A stretch of DNA of 64,000 bases from Cryobacterium luteum. Lineage in GTDB: Bacteria > Actinomycetota > Actinomycetes > Actinomycetales > Microbacteriaceae. The position numbers and the translations under genes are program-made. The notes below the pieces were generated by a model. It was not told the DNA's origin, did no database searches, and saw only the letters and a program-made list of their open reading frames with translations. This document shows positions 17,843 through 27,103 of this stretch, one piece after another; the first letter of the stretch is position 1; every line of letters starts with the position of its first letter. The stretch lies in the NCBI RefSeq assembly GCF_900110125.1, contig NZ_FOCN01000010.1:62001-126000 (forward strand), written 5' to 3'.

Positions 17843-19290
17843 TTGTTAAGCACCGCCTCTAGAACTTTCTGTGCGACAGGTGCGGCAAGAAGGTTGCCGA
17901 ACCCGGTTTGTCCCATTCCCCCGCCGTTCTCAACGAGAACGGTGATGGCGTACTGCGGGTCGTTCGCCGGCGCGAAACCGGTGAACCACAATGTGAACGG
18001 ATCGGTTGACCCGTTCTGCGCCGTGCCTGTTTTTCCCGCCACGTCAACCCCGTCTATTCTTGCATTGCTTGCCGCGCCATCCTGAACGCCGTTGATCATC
18101 ATCGCGGTGAGCGTCGCTGCGGTTTCTTCGCTCATCACCCGCCCCAGCTCTACCGGTTTAAAGGTTTCAATGGCGCTCAGATTCGGGGCGAGAATCTCCT
18201 GCACCAGGTTGGGTGCCATCGAAACGCCGCCATTGGCGATGGCACCGCTGACCATGGCCATCTGCAGCGGGGTCGCTTGCACGTCGTACTGACCGAATGC
18301 CGACTGCGCGGTCTGCGGGTCGTCGAGACCCCGCGGGTACACACTCTCGGAGACGGTCATCGGAATGTTGAAGCTGCTGTTGAATCCGAACTTCTCCGCG
18401 GTCTCGCGAATGGCCGTGTCACCGAGTTCGACGCCCAGCTCGGCAAAGGGAATATTGCAGGACAACCGCAGCGCGGTGGCGAGCGTGACCGTCTCGCCGG
18501 CGCCGCAGGTGCCGCCGCTCGAGTTCTCGATCCGGCTCGTGGTGCCCGGCGCGGTGTACACGGTCGGGTTCGGGAAAGTGCTCTCTGGCGTGTAGCTGCC
18601 CGATTCCAGAGCTGCCGTCGTTACGACGAGTTTGAACACCGACCCTGGCGGGTTGAGTGAGCGGATGGCCCGGTTGATCAGCGGGTCGTTCTCGTCGGCC
18701 AGCAGGGCCTCATAGCTCGTGGTGACTTCGGCATTGTTGTGCACCGTCAGTAGGTTCGGATTGAAGCTCGGCTTGGACACCATAGCCAGGACACGACCGG
18801 TCGCGGGTTCGGTGACGACCACCGACCCGGTGTAGTCGCCGAGGGCATCCCAGGCAGCCTGCTGGGCCACGGGATCGATGGTGACCTCCACTGCGGCGCC
18901 CTTCGGGTCCTGACCGGTGACGAGGGCACTGACCTTGTCGAAGAACTGCGAGTTGGACGTTCCGGTGAGCTCGGCGTTGAGAGCGAATTCGAGGCCGGTC
19001 GGTTCGCCGTTGAGCGGGATGAACCCCGTGATCGGGGCATACAGTTCGGGGTTGGTATAGGTGCGCAGAAATTTGAAGTCGTCGTCGGCCGGCATTGACT
19101 GGGCGATCGGTTCACCGGCCACGAGGATGGCGCCCCGCTCGACCTGATAGCTGTCGTACAGCGTGCGGGTGTTTCGCGGGTCGGCCGAGAGATTGTCGGC
19201 CTGGAAGGCCTGCACGATCGAGGTCGAGCTGAGCAGGGCGGCGAACATCAGCATCACAACGATGCTGACGCGCTTGAGTTCGCGGTTCAC
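17839..19290 (-). CDS. pbpA: Penicillin-binding protein 2, class B transpeptidase
   Basis: A 483-residue transpeptidase that cross-links peptidoglycan with RodA. It has a membrane anchor near the N-terminus ([22 protein letters not shown]), a dimerisation region, and the catalytic motifs SVFK (active serine), SCN, and KTGTAQ. GTG at 19290 is chosen; it overlaps the rodA TAG stop by one base and gives the typical start [13 protein letters not shown] longer reading runs inside rodA. It is placed as in mycobacterial and other actinobacterial pstP-rodA-pbpA-pknA-pknB operons. Confidence 0.95.
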   Translation of the reverse strand: MNRELKRVSIVVMLMFAALLSSTSIVQAFQADNLSADPRNTRTLYDSYQVERGAILVAGEPIAQSMPADDDFKFLRTYTNPELYAPITGFIPLNGEPTGLEFALNAELTGTSNSQFFDKVSALVTGQDPKGAAVEVTIDPVAQQAAWDALGDYTGSVVVTEPATGRVLAMVSKPSFNPNLLTVHNNAEVTTSYEALLADENDPLINRAIRSLNPPGSVFKLVVTTAALESGSYTPESTFPNPTVYTAPGTTSRIENSSGGTCGAGETVTLATALRLSCNIPFAELGVELGDTAIRETAEKFGFNSSFNIPMTVSESVYPRGLDDPQTAQSAFGQYDVQATPLQMAMVSGAIANGGVSMAPNLVQEILAPNLSAIETFKPVELGRVMSEETAATLTAMMINGVQDGAASNARIDGVDVAGKTGTAQNGSTDPFTLWFTGFAPANDPQYAITVLVENGGGMGQTGFGNLLAAPVAQKVLEAVLNK

Positions 19291-20684
19291 TAGACCACCA
19301 GCCGGGGTTGATTGCGCACGGTGTCGGAGAGTCGCAGCAACAGGGCCGCGATGATCCAGTTGGCCACGAGCGATGAACCGCCGGCGGCCAGGAACGGAGT
19401 GGTCAGACCGGTCAGCGGGATGACCCGGGTGACGCCGCCGATGACGATGAAGCACTGCAGGGCCACGACGAAGGCGAGGCCGACGGCGAGCAGCTTGCCG
19501 AAGTCGTCCTGGCCGGCGAAACCGATGCGGAAGCCGCGGGCCACGAACAGAAGGTACAGGGCGAGAATGGCGAAGATTCCGGCGAGCCCGAGCTCTTCGC
19601 CGAGGCTCGCGATGATGTAGTCACTCTGCGGCACCGGGGTGATCTCCGGGCGTCCCTGGCCCCAGCCGGTGCCGAGGAGGCCGCCCTTGGCCAGGCCGAA
19701 CAATCCCTGCACAAGCTGGAAGCTGCCGCCGTCGGCGTCATAGACAGCCGGGTTGAGGGCGTCTAGCCAGTTGGTGAAACGACCGTTGACGTAGTCGAGC
19801 GTCTGGCTGGCTATCAGGGCTCCGCCGAGGAACAGGCCCATGCCCAGGATGACCCAGCTCAGTCGACCGGTGGCCAGGTAGAGCATGACCAGGAACAAGC
19901 CGAAGTAAAGCAGAGCCGTGCCGAGGTCGCGCTGAAAGATGATGACCGACATCGACAGGGCCCAGACCACGAGAATGGGGCCGAGGTCCCGAAACCGGGG
20001 AAAGCGGGCGCCGAGAATCTTCTTGCCGACCATGGAGAGGCTGTCGCGGTTGCGCACGAGGTAGCCGGCGAAGAACACGGCGAGGGCGATCTTGGCGATC
20101 TCACCGGGTTGGAAGGTGCCGAAACTGCCGACGCTGATCCAGACCCTGGCGCCGCTGACCTCCTTGCCGAGGCCCGGCACGAGCGGCAGAAAGAGCAGGA
20201 GAACACCGATGAGACCGGCGATGTATGTGTAACGGAACAGCACGCGATGGTTCCGGATGACCAGCAGCACAACGATGGCGCAGAAGATGGCCAGGGCGCT
20301 CCACACCGTCTGGCGTACGGCAGCGCTCTGCCACCCCGACTCCTGATCGGCGATGTCGATGCGGTAGATCATGGCGATGCCGATGCCGTTGAGCACCGAG
20401 GCAATCGGCAGAATGAACGGGTCGGCGTCGCGGGCGACGAACCGCAGCACGACGTGCAGGCTGATCACCAGCACCGACAGGCCGGCGCCGAGCAGAACGA
20501 GGGTGGGGTCGAGTTCACCGAGGGCGCCCAATTGCACGAGCACGACCGAGCTGGCGTTGATGAAACAGGCGATCAGCAGCAGGAACAGCTCGAGGTTGCG
20601 CAGTTTCTGCGGCAGGTGCAGACGCCGCACCGGCTCGGTGGCCGGGCGTGCCCTGAGAGCGGATGCCTTACTCAACGATTGCAC
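19290..20684 (-). CDS. rodA: SEDS peptidoglycan glycosyltransferase RodA/FtsW family
   Basis: SEDS proteins polymerise lipid II into glycan strands and work with a class B penicillin-binding protein, here pbpA next door. The 464-residue protein has about ten to twelve membrane helices and SEDS signatures: GARVWISVGSFGTFQPGEIAKIALAVF region, QRDLGTALLYFG, QSDYIIASLGEELGL, and PLTGLTTPFLAAGGSS. The annotated GTG start overlaps its own GAAGGG site, so TTG at 20675, eight bases after that site, may be the true start. Either overlaps the end of pstP. Confidence 0.93.
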   Translation of the reverse strand: MQSLSKASALRARPATEPVRRLHLPQKLRNLELFLLLIACFINASSVVLVQLGALGELDPTLVLLGAGLSVLVISLHVVLRFVARDADPFILPIASVLNGIGIAMIYRIDIADQESGWQSAAVRQTVWSALAIFCAIVVLLVIRNHRVLFRYTYIAGLIGVLLLFLPLVPGLGKEVSGARVWISVGSFGTFQPGEIAKIALAVFFAGYLVRNRDSLSMVGKKILGARFPRFRDLGPILVVWALSMSVIIFQRDLGTALLYFGLFLVMLYLATGRLSWVILGMGLFLGGALIASQTLDYVNGRFTNWLDALNPAVYDADGGSFQLVQGLFGLAKGGLLGTGWGQGRPEITPVPQSDYIIASLGEELGLAGIFAILALYLLFVARGFRIGFAGQDDFGKLLAVGLAFVVALQCFIVIGGVTRVIPLTGLTTPFLAAGGSSLVANWIIAALLLRLSDTVRNQPRLVV

Positions 20685-21897
20685 CCTTCAGTCGCTCGAC
20701 AATGGCCACAGCATCGGCGAGTGACCCGGCGTTGATGGTCTGCTCGACCTGCTGGCGGTCGTAAACGCGCAGATCGTCGAGCACGAGGTCGGTGTCTTCG
20801 TAGACGCTGGAAAGCTTGATGGGGCCGATGTCCTGCTGCACGCCCTGGTAGATGGCCACGGTGGAACCGTCGACGCCAACGAAATAGCGGGTCTGGGTCC
20901 ACTGATAGCCGAGAATCGTGGTCGTGACGATGCTGAGCACGAGCAGAATCACACCGACCAGCCAGGTGGCCTTGCGGCGGCGCGCGCGGCGGGCATCCTC
21001 TTCGATCAGTTCGGACAGGTAGTCCTGTGAGTCGGGCTCGAAGTGCGTTTCGCGCACCGGATGCAGGCGCAGGGCCGGGATGCGCAGGGCTCGGTTGCGG
21101 CCGGGTTCCTCACCGAAGGCGAGCGGGTTCGCGGCCGCGCCGACGATGACCGGGCTGTCGGTGCGGGCGACGCCCTCGTCGATGTCGACGATGACCACGG
21201 TCACGTTGTCGGGGGCGCCGCCGTCGAGGCTCTCTTTTACCAGCAGGTCGGCGACATCCTGCGCGTTCGCACCACTGGCGAGGGCGGAGGCGATGGCGGT
21301 GTGTGAGACGACGCCGGTGAGGCCATCGGAGCAGAGCAACCAACGGTCACCGGCAAGGGTGGCCAGGATCGAGGTGTCGATTTCGGGGCTCGCCTCGACG
21401 TCGCCGAGCACGCGCATGAGCACCGAGCGGCGCGGGTGCACCATGGCCTCGGCCTCGGTGATGCGCCCGCTGTCGACCAGCCGCTGCACGAAGGTGTGGT
21501 CGATGGTGATCTGGGAGAGTTCGCGCTCGCGCAGCAGGTAGATGCGCGAGTCGCCGATGTGGGCGATCGCGACCTCATTCTCGAGCACGATTATGGCGCT
21601 GACGGTGGTGCCCATGCCGGTCAGTTCGGCGTGTTCGAACACCGTCTCGGCGAGCTGGGCGTTGGCGCCGATCAGGGCGGCCTGCAGGGCGAACTCGGCG
21701 TCCTGGGCGCTCTCATAGGACTTGTCGGCCTCGATGATGCGCTTGGTGGCGATCGACGAGGCAACGTCGCCGCCGGCATGCCCGCCCATGCCGTCGGCGA
21801 CCACGAATAGGTTACGTCCGGCGTAACCGGAATCCTGGTTGTTGGAGCGAATCTTGCCGACGTGGGACGCGGCTGCGCTATGACTGACCGTCGCCAT
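20668..21897 (-). CDS. pstP: PP2C-family Ser/Thr phosphatase PstP
   Basis: PstP removes phosphate from PknA/PknB targets. The 409-residue product has a cytoplasmic PP2C domain with metal-binding motifs (RSNNQDSGYAG, VADGMGGHAGGD, GDSRIYLL, SDGLTGVV, GAPDNVTVVIVDI), a juxtamembrane basic patch (EEDARRARRRKATW), one membrane helix at about residues 310-330, and a short extracellular domain of about 80 residues. It sits between fhaB and rodA and is part of the operon. ATG at 21897 lies three bases after the fhaB stop. Confidence 0.95.
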   Translation of the reverse strand: MATVSHSAAASHVGKIRSNNQDSGYAGRNLFVVADGMGGHAGGDVASSIATKRIIEADKSYESAQDAEFALQAALIGANAQLAETVFEHAELTGMGTTVSAIIVLENEVAIAHIGDSRIYLLRERELSQITIDHTFVQRLVDSGRITEAEAMVHPRRSVLMRVLGDVEASPEIDTSILATLAGDRWLLCSDGLTGVVSHTAIASALASGANAQDVADLLVKESLDGGAPDNVTVVIVDIDEGVARTDSPVIVGAAANPLAFGEEPGRNRALRIPALRLHPVRETHFEPDSQDYLSELIEEDARRARRRKATWLVGVILLVLSIVTTTILGYQWTQTRYFVGVDGSTVAIYQGVQQDIGPIKLSSVYEDTDLVLDDLRVYDRQQVEQTINAGSLADAVAIVERLKGAIVE

Positions 21898-21900
21898 GAC

Positions 21901-22482
21901 CTACCGCCGAAGCTCGAAGCTGGTAGCGCCGATCTTCACGGTGGCGTTCAGGGGAATCTTGGTCGGCACGGTGACGCGCGAGCCGGCCAGAAAGGTGCCG
22001 TTGGTGGAATCGAGGTCCTGCAGCATCCACTCGTCGTGCCAGAGCATGAGGCGAGCGTGGTGGGTGGAGGTGTAGTCGTCGCGGATGACCAGGCTGGAGT
22101 CGCTCGAACGGCCGATGGTGATGGTGTCGGCGCCCAGCGGAAATTCGGTGCCGGCCTTCGGGCCGCTCGTGATGACCAGGCGGGTGGTGTTCTGGCTGGT
22201 GGCCGTTCCGGCCTGCGCGGCCGGGGTGTCCTGGCCGGCCGGGCTGGCGCGGGCGACCGGCGCTGTGAACGCCTCGGCGGCGGCTGCGACCGGAACCGCC
22301 GCGGGAACAGCGGATGCGGGGAAGGCGGCGGCCGCCACGGGCGCGGCATCCGTTTGCATCTTGCGCACACGCTGGCCGAACAGGTCGCTGCGCAGGGCAT
22401 AGACGATGCCGAAAATGAACATCCAGAGCAGAAGCAGAAAGCCGATGCGCAGCACGAGCAGGGTCAGTTCGCTGACGTTCAT
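21901..22482 (-). CDS. fhaB: FHA domain protein FhaB (FipA-like)
   Basis: A 193-residue membrane-anchored phosphothreonine reader. One N-terminal membrane helix (LTLLVLRIGFLLLLWMFIFGIVYAL), an Ala-rich linker, and a C-terminal FHA domain with GRSSDSSLVI, STHHARL, and LDSTNGTFL. FhaB binds phosphorylated kinases of the operon and links them to division. It overlaps fhaA by four bases and precedes pstP. Confidence 0.93.
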   Translation of the reverse strand: MNVSELTLLVLRIGFLLLLWMFIFGIVYALRSDLFGQRVRKMQTDAAPVAAAAFPASAVPAAVPVAAAAEAFTAPVARASPAGQDTPAAQAGTATSQNTTRLVITSGPKAGTEFPLGADTITIGRSSDSSLVIRDDYTSTHHARLMLWHDEWMLQDLDSTNGTFLAGSRVTVPTKIPLNATVKIGATSFELRR

Positions 22483-23228
22483 GCGTTTGGCCCCCAGAAT
22501 CCGCCCATGTCGTGGCGTTCGGTAGCCGGGTCGGTTGGCGCCGCCGCGCGGGGAGCCTCGCTGGAGGCCTGGGCGATCACGCGGAAGACGATGCGGGTGC
22601 GGCCGATGGTGACGGTGGAGTCGGGCTCGAGGATGGCCTGGCTGACCGGGGCGCCGTTGAGCTGGGAGCCGTTGGTGGAGCCGAGGTCGCGCACCTGGGC
22701 GCGAGCGCCGTCCCAGAGGATTTCGACGTGGCGGCGGGAGGTTCCGGTGTCGTCGACGGTGATGTCGGCGTCGGAGCCGCGGCCGATCACGGTGCGGGCC
22801 TTGACCAGCGGGTGCCGGGTGCCGTTGATGTCGAGAACCGGGGTCCAGGCGACGGTGCTTTTGACCGAACTCGAGTCGATCTGCACCATGCCCTCGCTGA
22901 GACTGCGGTCGTCCTGCAGGGTGATGACGATGCTGCCGGTGAACTGGTAACGCTGCTCCGTGCCGTGTTTTTGCACGAGGGCGGTGAGTTCGTCGATGAG
23001 AGTGACGCCGAGGGCGCTCATGCGGGCGTAGTCGGTGTGGGACATGCGCACCGTGAAGCGATTGGGCGCGAGGATGCGATCCCGCGCGACAACAGCGGCC
23101 TTGGTATCGAGCTCACGACGCAGCGCGGAGGTTATTTCCACCGGCTGCAAGCCCGATCGAAAGGTCTTGGCGAACGCTCCGTTGACGGCGCGTTCCAAGC
23201 CTTTTTCAAAGTTATCCAGTATGCCCAC
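22479..23228 (-). CDS. fhaA: DUF3662/FHA domain protein FhaA
   Basis: A 249-residue cytoplasmic protein. The N-terminal DUF3662 domain (GILDNFEKGLERAVNGAFAK) covers about residues 1-115, followed by an FHA domain with GRGSDADITV, TSRRHVEI, and LGSTNGSQLN. FhaA controls peptidoglycan synthesis by binding phosphorylated partners such as MviN in mycobacteria. GTG at 23228 is preceded by GGGAG. It is the first gene of the operon; the promoter should lie in 23229-23300, but no clear -35/-10 pair was found. Confidence 0.93.
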   Translation of the reverse strand: MGILDNFEKGLERAVNGAFAKTFRSGLQPVEITSALRRELDTKAAVVARDRILAPNRFTVRMSHTDYARMSALGVTLIDELTALVQKHGTEQRYQFTGSIVITLQDDRSLSEGMVQIDSSSVKSTVAWTPVLDINGTRHPLVKARTVIGRGSDADITVDDTGTSRRHVEILWDGARAQVRDLGSTNGSQLNGAPVSQAILEPDSTVTIGRTRIVFRVIAQASSEAPRAAAPTDPATERHDMGGFWGPNA

Positions 23229-23437
23229 AGGTCTCCCGATCCGGTCCGTTTGGCTATGAGCATGTTACTTGTCTCGGGTGACAACCCACCTTGAGGGCGC
23301 AAACGGCACGAACAGTCATACTACCCGCGGTGAGTCCGGGACCGAACTCCACGCCCATTATGGGCATTAGCTGAGACTTTTTTGGTGGGTACCGGTAAGC
23401 GGATGCGACGCGGCCGGGCCGGGCCGGGGCATCCGTT

Positions 23438-23515
23438 GGTCACCGCGCCCCTTAGCGGTGACCGCGCCCGCCGGAGCTGGCGCGGCGATCGGTAGCTGGC
23501 GCGGTCATGCCCGAT
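23438..23515. repeat. GGTCACCGCG-family intergenic repeat (copy 1)
   Basis: In the 372-base gap between fhaA and tRNA-Leu, GGTCACCGC (23438-23446) pairs perfectly with GCGGTGACC (23455-23463). It is followed by GAGCTGGCGC and TAGCTGGCGC. The same modules in similar order recur at 53381-53480. The rest of the gap has CGGCCGGGCCGGGCCGGGG and no convincing gene. Confidence 0.6.
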
Positions 23516-23600
23516 GCCGCCATCGATGCGGCCCGCCCGGACGCGCGACGCGCCGACGAATGGCGCTGACCCCCCTCGCAGTGTTAGCATTCCTAAGTTC

Positions 23601-23684
23601 GCGCGAGTGGCGGAATTGGCAGACGCGCTGGCTTCAGGTGCCAGTGTTCGAAAGGACGTAGGGGTTCAAGTCCCCTCTCGCGCA
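23601..23684 (+). tRNA. tRNA-Leu (anticodon CAG)
   Basis: An 84-base class II tRNA with a long variable arm. Acceptor arms GCGCGAG (23601-23607) and CTCGCGC (23677-23683) pair fully. The anticodon arm CTGGC-TTCAGGT-GCCAG gives CAG. The T arm carries GGGGTTCAAGTCCCC. Confidence 0.96.
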
Positions 23685-23726
23685 CAGTGGATGGGTGCGG
23701 ACAGCCGCACGATCCAAGCGAACAGT

Positions 23727-23765
23727 CAGGGCCTTCGAGAAATCGGGGGCCCTGTGTCGTTTGAG
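23727..23765 (+). terminator. Probable terminator after tRNA-Leu
   Basis: CAGGGCC (23727-23733) pairs with GGCCCTG (23748-23754) around a 14-base loop; the tail has GTCGTTTGA. It lies 43 bases after the tRNA. The T tract is weak. Confidence 0.5.
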
Positions 23766-23915
23766 ATCCCGGAGTCGGAAATCCGCGCAGCACGGACATC
23801 GGTCGGCACCCGCGGTAATGTGACCTACCGCGTCATTGCGTGCCACCCCGAGGCGAGGGGCAAGTAGCCTTAAGAAAGACGCGCCCGCGATTCGCCCGGG
23901 CGGGAACGGATCGCG

Positions 23916-24878
23916 ATGACGACGGGTACCTCCCGGCTGAACTTGTTTCGGCCGAGCCGGCCGAGCCGGCCCAGCCGATGGTTTCGGCTGGCCTGGATCG
24001 TGCCTGCCCTGGTCGTGGCTTCGACCCTTGTCGTGTTCGCGGCGAACGGATTGAGCGCCCTTCCCGCGGTCGAGTCGTTCATGCGCACCTACCCCGGTGT
24101 GTCGACCCAGCCGGCCGCCGTTCCGCTCGGAATACCGACCTGGCTGGCCTGGCAGCACGGGCTCAACGCCTTCTTCATTTTGTTCGTCCTTCGCACCGGC
24201 TGGCAGGTGCGCACGACCAAACGCCCGTCCATTTTCTGGACGCGTACCAATACCGGCTGGTTGCGCACCAAGAATCCGCCGATTCGTATCACCCTCGACC
24301 TCTGGCAGCACATCGTCTTCGACAGCCTGTGGGCGGTCAACGGCATTGTGTTCTACGTTCTGCTGTTTGCGACCGGGCAGTGGCTGCGCATCGTTCCGAC
24401 GAACTGGGACGTTTTCCCCAATGCGGTGTCGGCCGGCCTGCAGTACGCCTCACTGAACTGGCCGACCGACGCCGGCTGGGTGCACTACAACGCCCTGCAG
24501 CTGCTCAGCTACTTCGCGGTCGTGTTCCTGGCGGCGCCGATCGCGCTCGTGACGGGCCTGCGCATGTCGCCGGGGCTGTCGGCGCGGCTGCGTCGCTTCG
24601 ACCGGGTCTTTCCCCTGCCGGTTGCGCGCAGACTGCACTTCGCGACGCTCATTTTCTTCGTGGTCTTCATCATCGTGCACGTTTTACTCGTGCTCACGAC
24701 CGGCGCCCGCGCCAATTTGAACCATATGTATGCGGCCCGAAACGACGACGGCTGGCTGGGCGTCTGGATCTTCGCCGGGTCACTCGTGCTCGCTGCCGCC
24801 GTCTGGCTGGGCGCGCGTCCGGCCGTCGTTCGCGCCGTCGCGGCTCGGAGCGGGCGCATCATCCACCGCACGCGGTAG
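23916..24878 (+). CDS. Cytochrome b561-like membrane protein
   Basis: A 320-residue integral membrane protein with about five helices. Paired histidines within helices (WQHGLNAFF, LWQHIVFD, RLHFATLIFF, IIVHVLLVL) fit bis-haem coordination as in the cytochrome b561/dihaem family used by reductases and dehydrogenases. No redox partner gene lies beside it, so its electron donor and acceptor are unknown. The N-terminus has a short RPSRPSRPSR repeat encoded by tandem nine-base units. ATG at 23916 has GGAACGGA upstream. The last 99 bases overlap the oppositely oriented EI24-like gene, which is unusually long for convergent genes. Confidence 0.8.
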   Translation: MTTGTSRLNLFRPSRPSRPSRWFRLAWIVPALVVASTLVVFAANGLSALPAVESFMRTYPGVSTQPAAVPLGIPTWLAWQHGLNAFFILFVLRTGWQVRTTKRPSIFWTRTNTGWLRTKNPPIRITLDLWQHIVFDSLWAVNGIVFYVLLFATGQWLRIVPTNWDVFPNAVSAGLQYASLNWPTDAGWVHYNALQLLSYFAVVFLAAPIALVTGLRMSPGLSARLRRFDRVFPLPVARRLHFATLIFFVVFIIVHVLLVLTTGARANLNHMYAARNDDGWLGVWIFAGSLVLAAAVWLGARPAVVRAVAARSGRIIHRTR

Positions 24879-25643
24879 CCCAGGCATAGCCGCGATCAGG
24901 TCACGGCTGAGCAGGGCGGCCCCGGCGACCGCCGCTGGCATCACGATGACGGCCGCGCCCGGAATGAGGAACAAGACGTAGGTGAGCACCCCGAAACCGA
25001 GGCTGCGGGGGCGGCGGGCGCGCAGCATCCGTCGACGCTGGGTGAGGGTGAAGCCGCGGGCGTCGAAGGCGAAGCCGGTGAGTTCGAGGGCGAGGATCCA
25101 CCCGCCGAACAGCGCGCCGAGAATGAGCGCGATCAGCTGGCCGAGCCCGGGAATCAGGCCGCAGAGCAGCAGCACGAGCGCGACCAGAACGGCGACGCCG
25201 ACCAGTCGCAGGGCGTCGGCGACGGAACGCAGAATGCCGCGCTGCGTTTCGACCGGCGCGTCGCCGAGCCTGGTCTCAACCGCCCGCCAGATGCGCTCAT
25301 AGAAGGGGTCACCGACCAATAGCGTCACCGCCACAAAGGTGTAGGCCAACACGAGGATGCCCGCGATCGCGACCGCGACGCCCGCCACGGCCCGCAGGCC
25401 CGTGCGCCACGGCTCGGCCCAGTCGGTCGCGAACGGGGTGAGCCAGGCGGCGAGGGTCTCGAGGTTGATGAGCAAGAGAATAATGCCGGCAAGGTAGACG
25501 ATGCCGACGATGAACGCGGGGAGGGCGCCGAGCAGCATGAGGCGCGGCGAGGTGCCCCACATCCTGAGTCCGCGGCCGAGAAAGCCGGCCCCGGCGAGAA
25601 ACTCGCGGGTGGCGGTGGGGCGGTCGGGTGTCGAGGCGTGCAC
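24780..25643 (-). CDS. EI24/CysZ-like membrane protein
   Basis: A 287-residue membrane protein with about six helices, resembling the EI24 domain family that includes the bacterial sulfate permease CysZ. Seen: GAGFLGRGLRMWGTSPRLMLLGALPAFIVG near the N-terminus, VGDPFYERIWRAVE, GLIPGLGQLIALILGALFGGWILALELTGF, and the conserved RRRMLRARRPRSLGFGVLTY. The C-terminal 35 residues are polar (DDAPAPSRDGANDGRT), and this part is encoded antisense to the cytochrome gene. A sulfate role is possible, but no sulfate assimilation gene is near. Confidence 0.85.
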   Translation of the reverse strand: MHASTPDRPTATREFLAGAGFLGRGLRMWGTSPRLMLLGALPAFIVGIVYLAGIILLLINLETLAAWLTPFATDWAEPWRTGLRAVAGVAVAIAGILVLAYTFVAVTLLVGDPFYERIWRAVETRLGDAPVETQRGILRSVADALRLVGVAVLVALVLLLCGLIPGLGQLIALILGALFGGWILALELTGFAFDARGFTLTQRRRMLRARRPRSLGFGVLTYVLFLIPGAAVIVMPAAVAGAALLSRDLIAAMPGLPRAVDDAPAPSRDGANDGRTRAQPDGGSEHE

Positions 25644-25694
25644 CTCAAAACCCTAACGCGTGGTCGTGGGGCGGCAACTCCCTTCGCGCGGCCG

Positions 25695-27065
25695 CTACGG
25701 CGCGGCGTTCCAAGCGGCGATGAAGGCGGCCTCGGTGAGCGGGTCGGTGGTCTCGTCGTCGAAATAGGGCGGCACGACTATCAAAGGCGTGACGGCCGTG
25801 AATTCCAGCTGGAATTCGCGGTCCACGGTTTGCACGGTTATGCCGCTGCCAGCTGCGAAAGCCCGTTTGACGCTCGGCGCGAACTCGACCAGACCGGCGG
25901 TATTCGCCACCACCACCCAACCTCCGCTGGGGTTCAGCACGATCGACTCCACGAAGTCGTCGGTCAGGAGCAGGGCCGCGGTCGCCAGCGAGCTCTGACG
26001 AACGGCGTAGTCAGTGCCGATGACGACGAATTCGGGGTCGTCACCCTCGAATTGATAACGGAGTGACTCCAGAGTCGCCGCGTCGACGGCATCGCCGATC
26101 AGGGCGTCGACCCGCTGGGCGGCCGTGACCGAATCGACGGTGAGAGTGAGCTGGGTGGGAGTGGACTCGACTTCGAGCAGGCCGGTCACGGCACCAATGC
26201 GGTCGACGATGCCGTTCACCTGAGTGAAATCTCCTTCGCCGGTCTGGGTCACCAGCCCCGAAGTCACGGTGATGGGGCCGAGACTGGCGGCGTAGGGAAG
26301 GGCGGCGATGAAGGCGGTCGCGGCGGCAACATCCGTTTGGCGTTGCAGTTTGAGACCGAAGGCGTGGGGGTTGAGGGCGGCGCCGACGAGGTCGAAGGTG
26401 GCGGCGGCAGCGGTGAAGGCATCGATGGCGGCGTCGGGCCGAATGCCCGTTTCGCCGCCGGACACGACGAAGCCGCGTGCCGTGGCGGTCAGTGGGGTGT
26501 CTGCCCGGTGCGTGTCGCCGAGCAGAGCCGCGGCCGCGTCGTAGACCCCGACCAGTTCGGCCGCGCTCGACGCGTCGACGAGCGTGCGGTCGTCTATCGT
26601 GGCACCGACGACCCCATCGGTGGCCTTGAGCTGGGAGTACAGGCTGAGCATCTCGTCGTTGTGGGCCTGAACGCCGTCGACGGAAAGGGCGAAATCCCCG
26701 ATTTCAAGCCGGACGGGCGACCAGCTCAGAAAGGTCGAGTCGTGCTTATTGATGTACCCGGCGATGAGATCGGCCAGTTCTCCGACGCGTTTTTCGGAAG
26801 CGTCGTCGGTGACGGTGACGCTTCCGCCCACGGATCCGTAGAACGGGAGGTTGTTGGTGCCCGCCGTGCGTACGTCGACGACGTCTGGTTCGTCGGCGAG
26901 GAATTTCTCGAATTTTTCGCCGCCCGAGCTGCCCGCGTTGGCGGAGCACGCGCTGAGCCCGGTGATTGTGACGATGAGCACGGCGAAGGCAGCCAGGCGA
27001 CGGCGGGATGGAGCGAAGATGGCGTTCCGATCTGCCGGTGGGTTCCTCGGTTCTGTGCCCCGCAC
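25695..27065 (-). CDS. Lipoprotein of unknown function
   Basis: A protein of about 456 residues with a signal peptide and a lipobox (VTITGLSAC), so it is probably anchored outside the membrane. I do not recognise a named family. Its body alternates alpha/beta segments, with repeats of the kind SVTVTDDASEKRVGELADLIAGYI that may be related small domains. Start uncertain: GTG at 27065 is preferred because a TTG at 27101 would overlap the ribosome binding region of the divergent zinc-ribbon gene. The two genes are only about 40 bases apart, so they may share regulation. Confidence 0.7.
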   Translation of the reverse strand: MRGTEPRNPPADRNAIFAPSRRRLAAFAVLIVTITGLSACSANAGSSGGEKFEKFLADEPDVVDVRTAGTNNLPFYGSVGGSVTVTDDASEKRVGELADLIAGYINKHDSTFLSWSPVRLEIGDFALSVDGVQAHNDEMLSLYSQLKATDGVVGATIDDRTLVDASSAAELVGVYDAAAALLGDTHRADTPLTATARGFVVSGGETGIRPDAAIDAFTAAAATFDLVGAALNPHAFGLKLQRQTDVAAATAFIAALPYAASLGPITVTSGLVTQTGEGDFTQVNGIVDRIGAVTGLLEVESTPTQLTLTVDSVTAAQRVDALIGDAVDAATLESLRYQFEGDDPEFVVIGTDYAVRQSSLATAALLLTDDFVESIVLNPSGGWVVVANTAGLVEFAPSVKRAFAAGSGITVQTVDREFQLEFTAVTPLIVVPPYFDDETTDPLTEAAFIAAWNAAP

Positions 27066-27103
27066 CGGTATTCTCGAGGGTACAACAGCGAGAAGGGGCA
27101 ACC

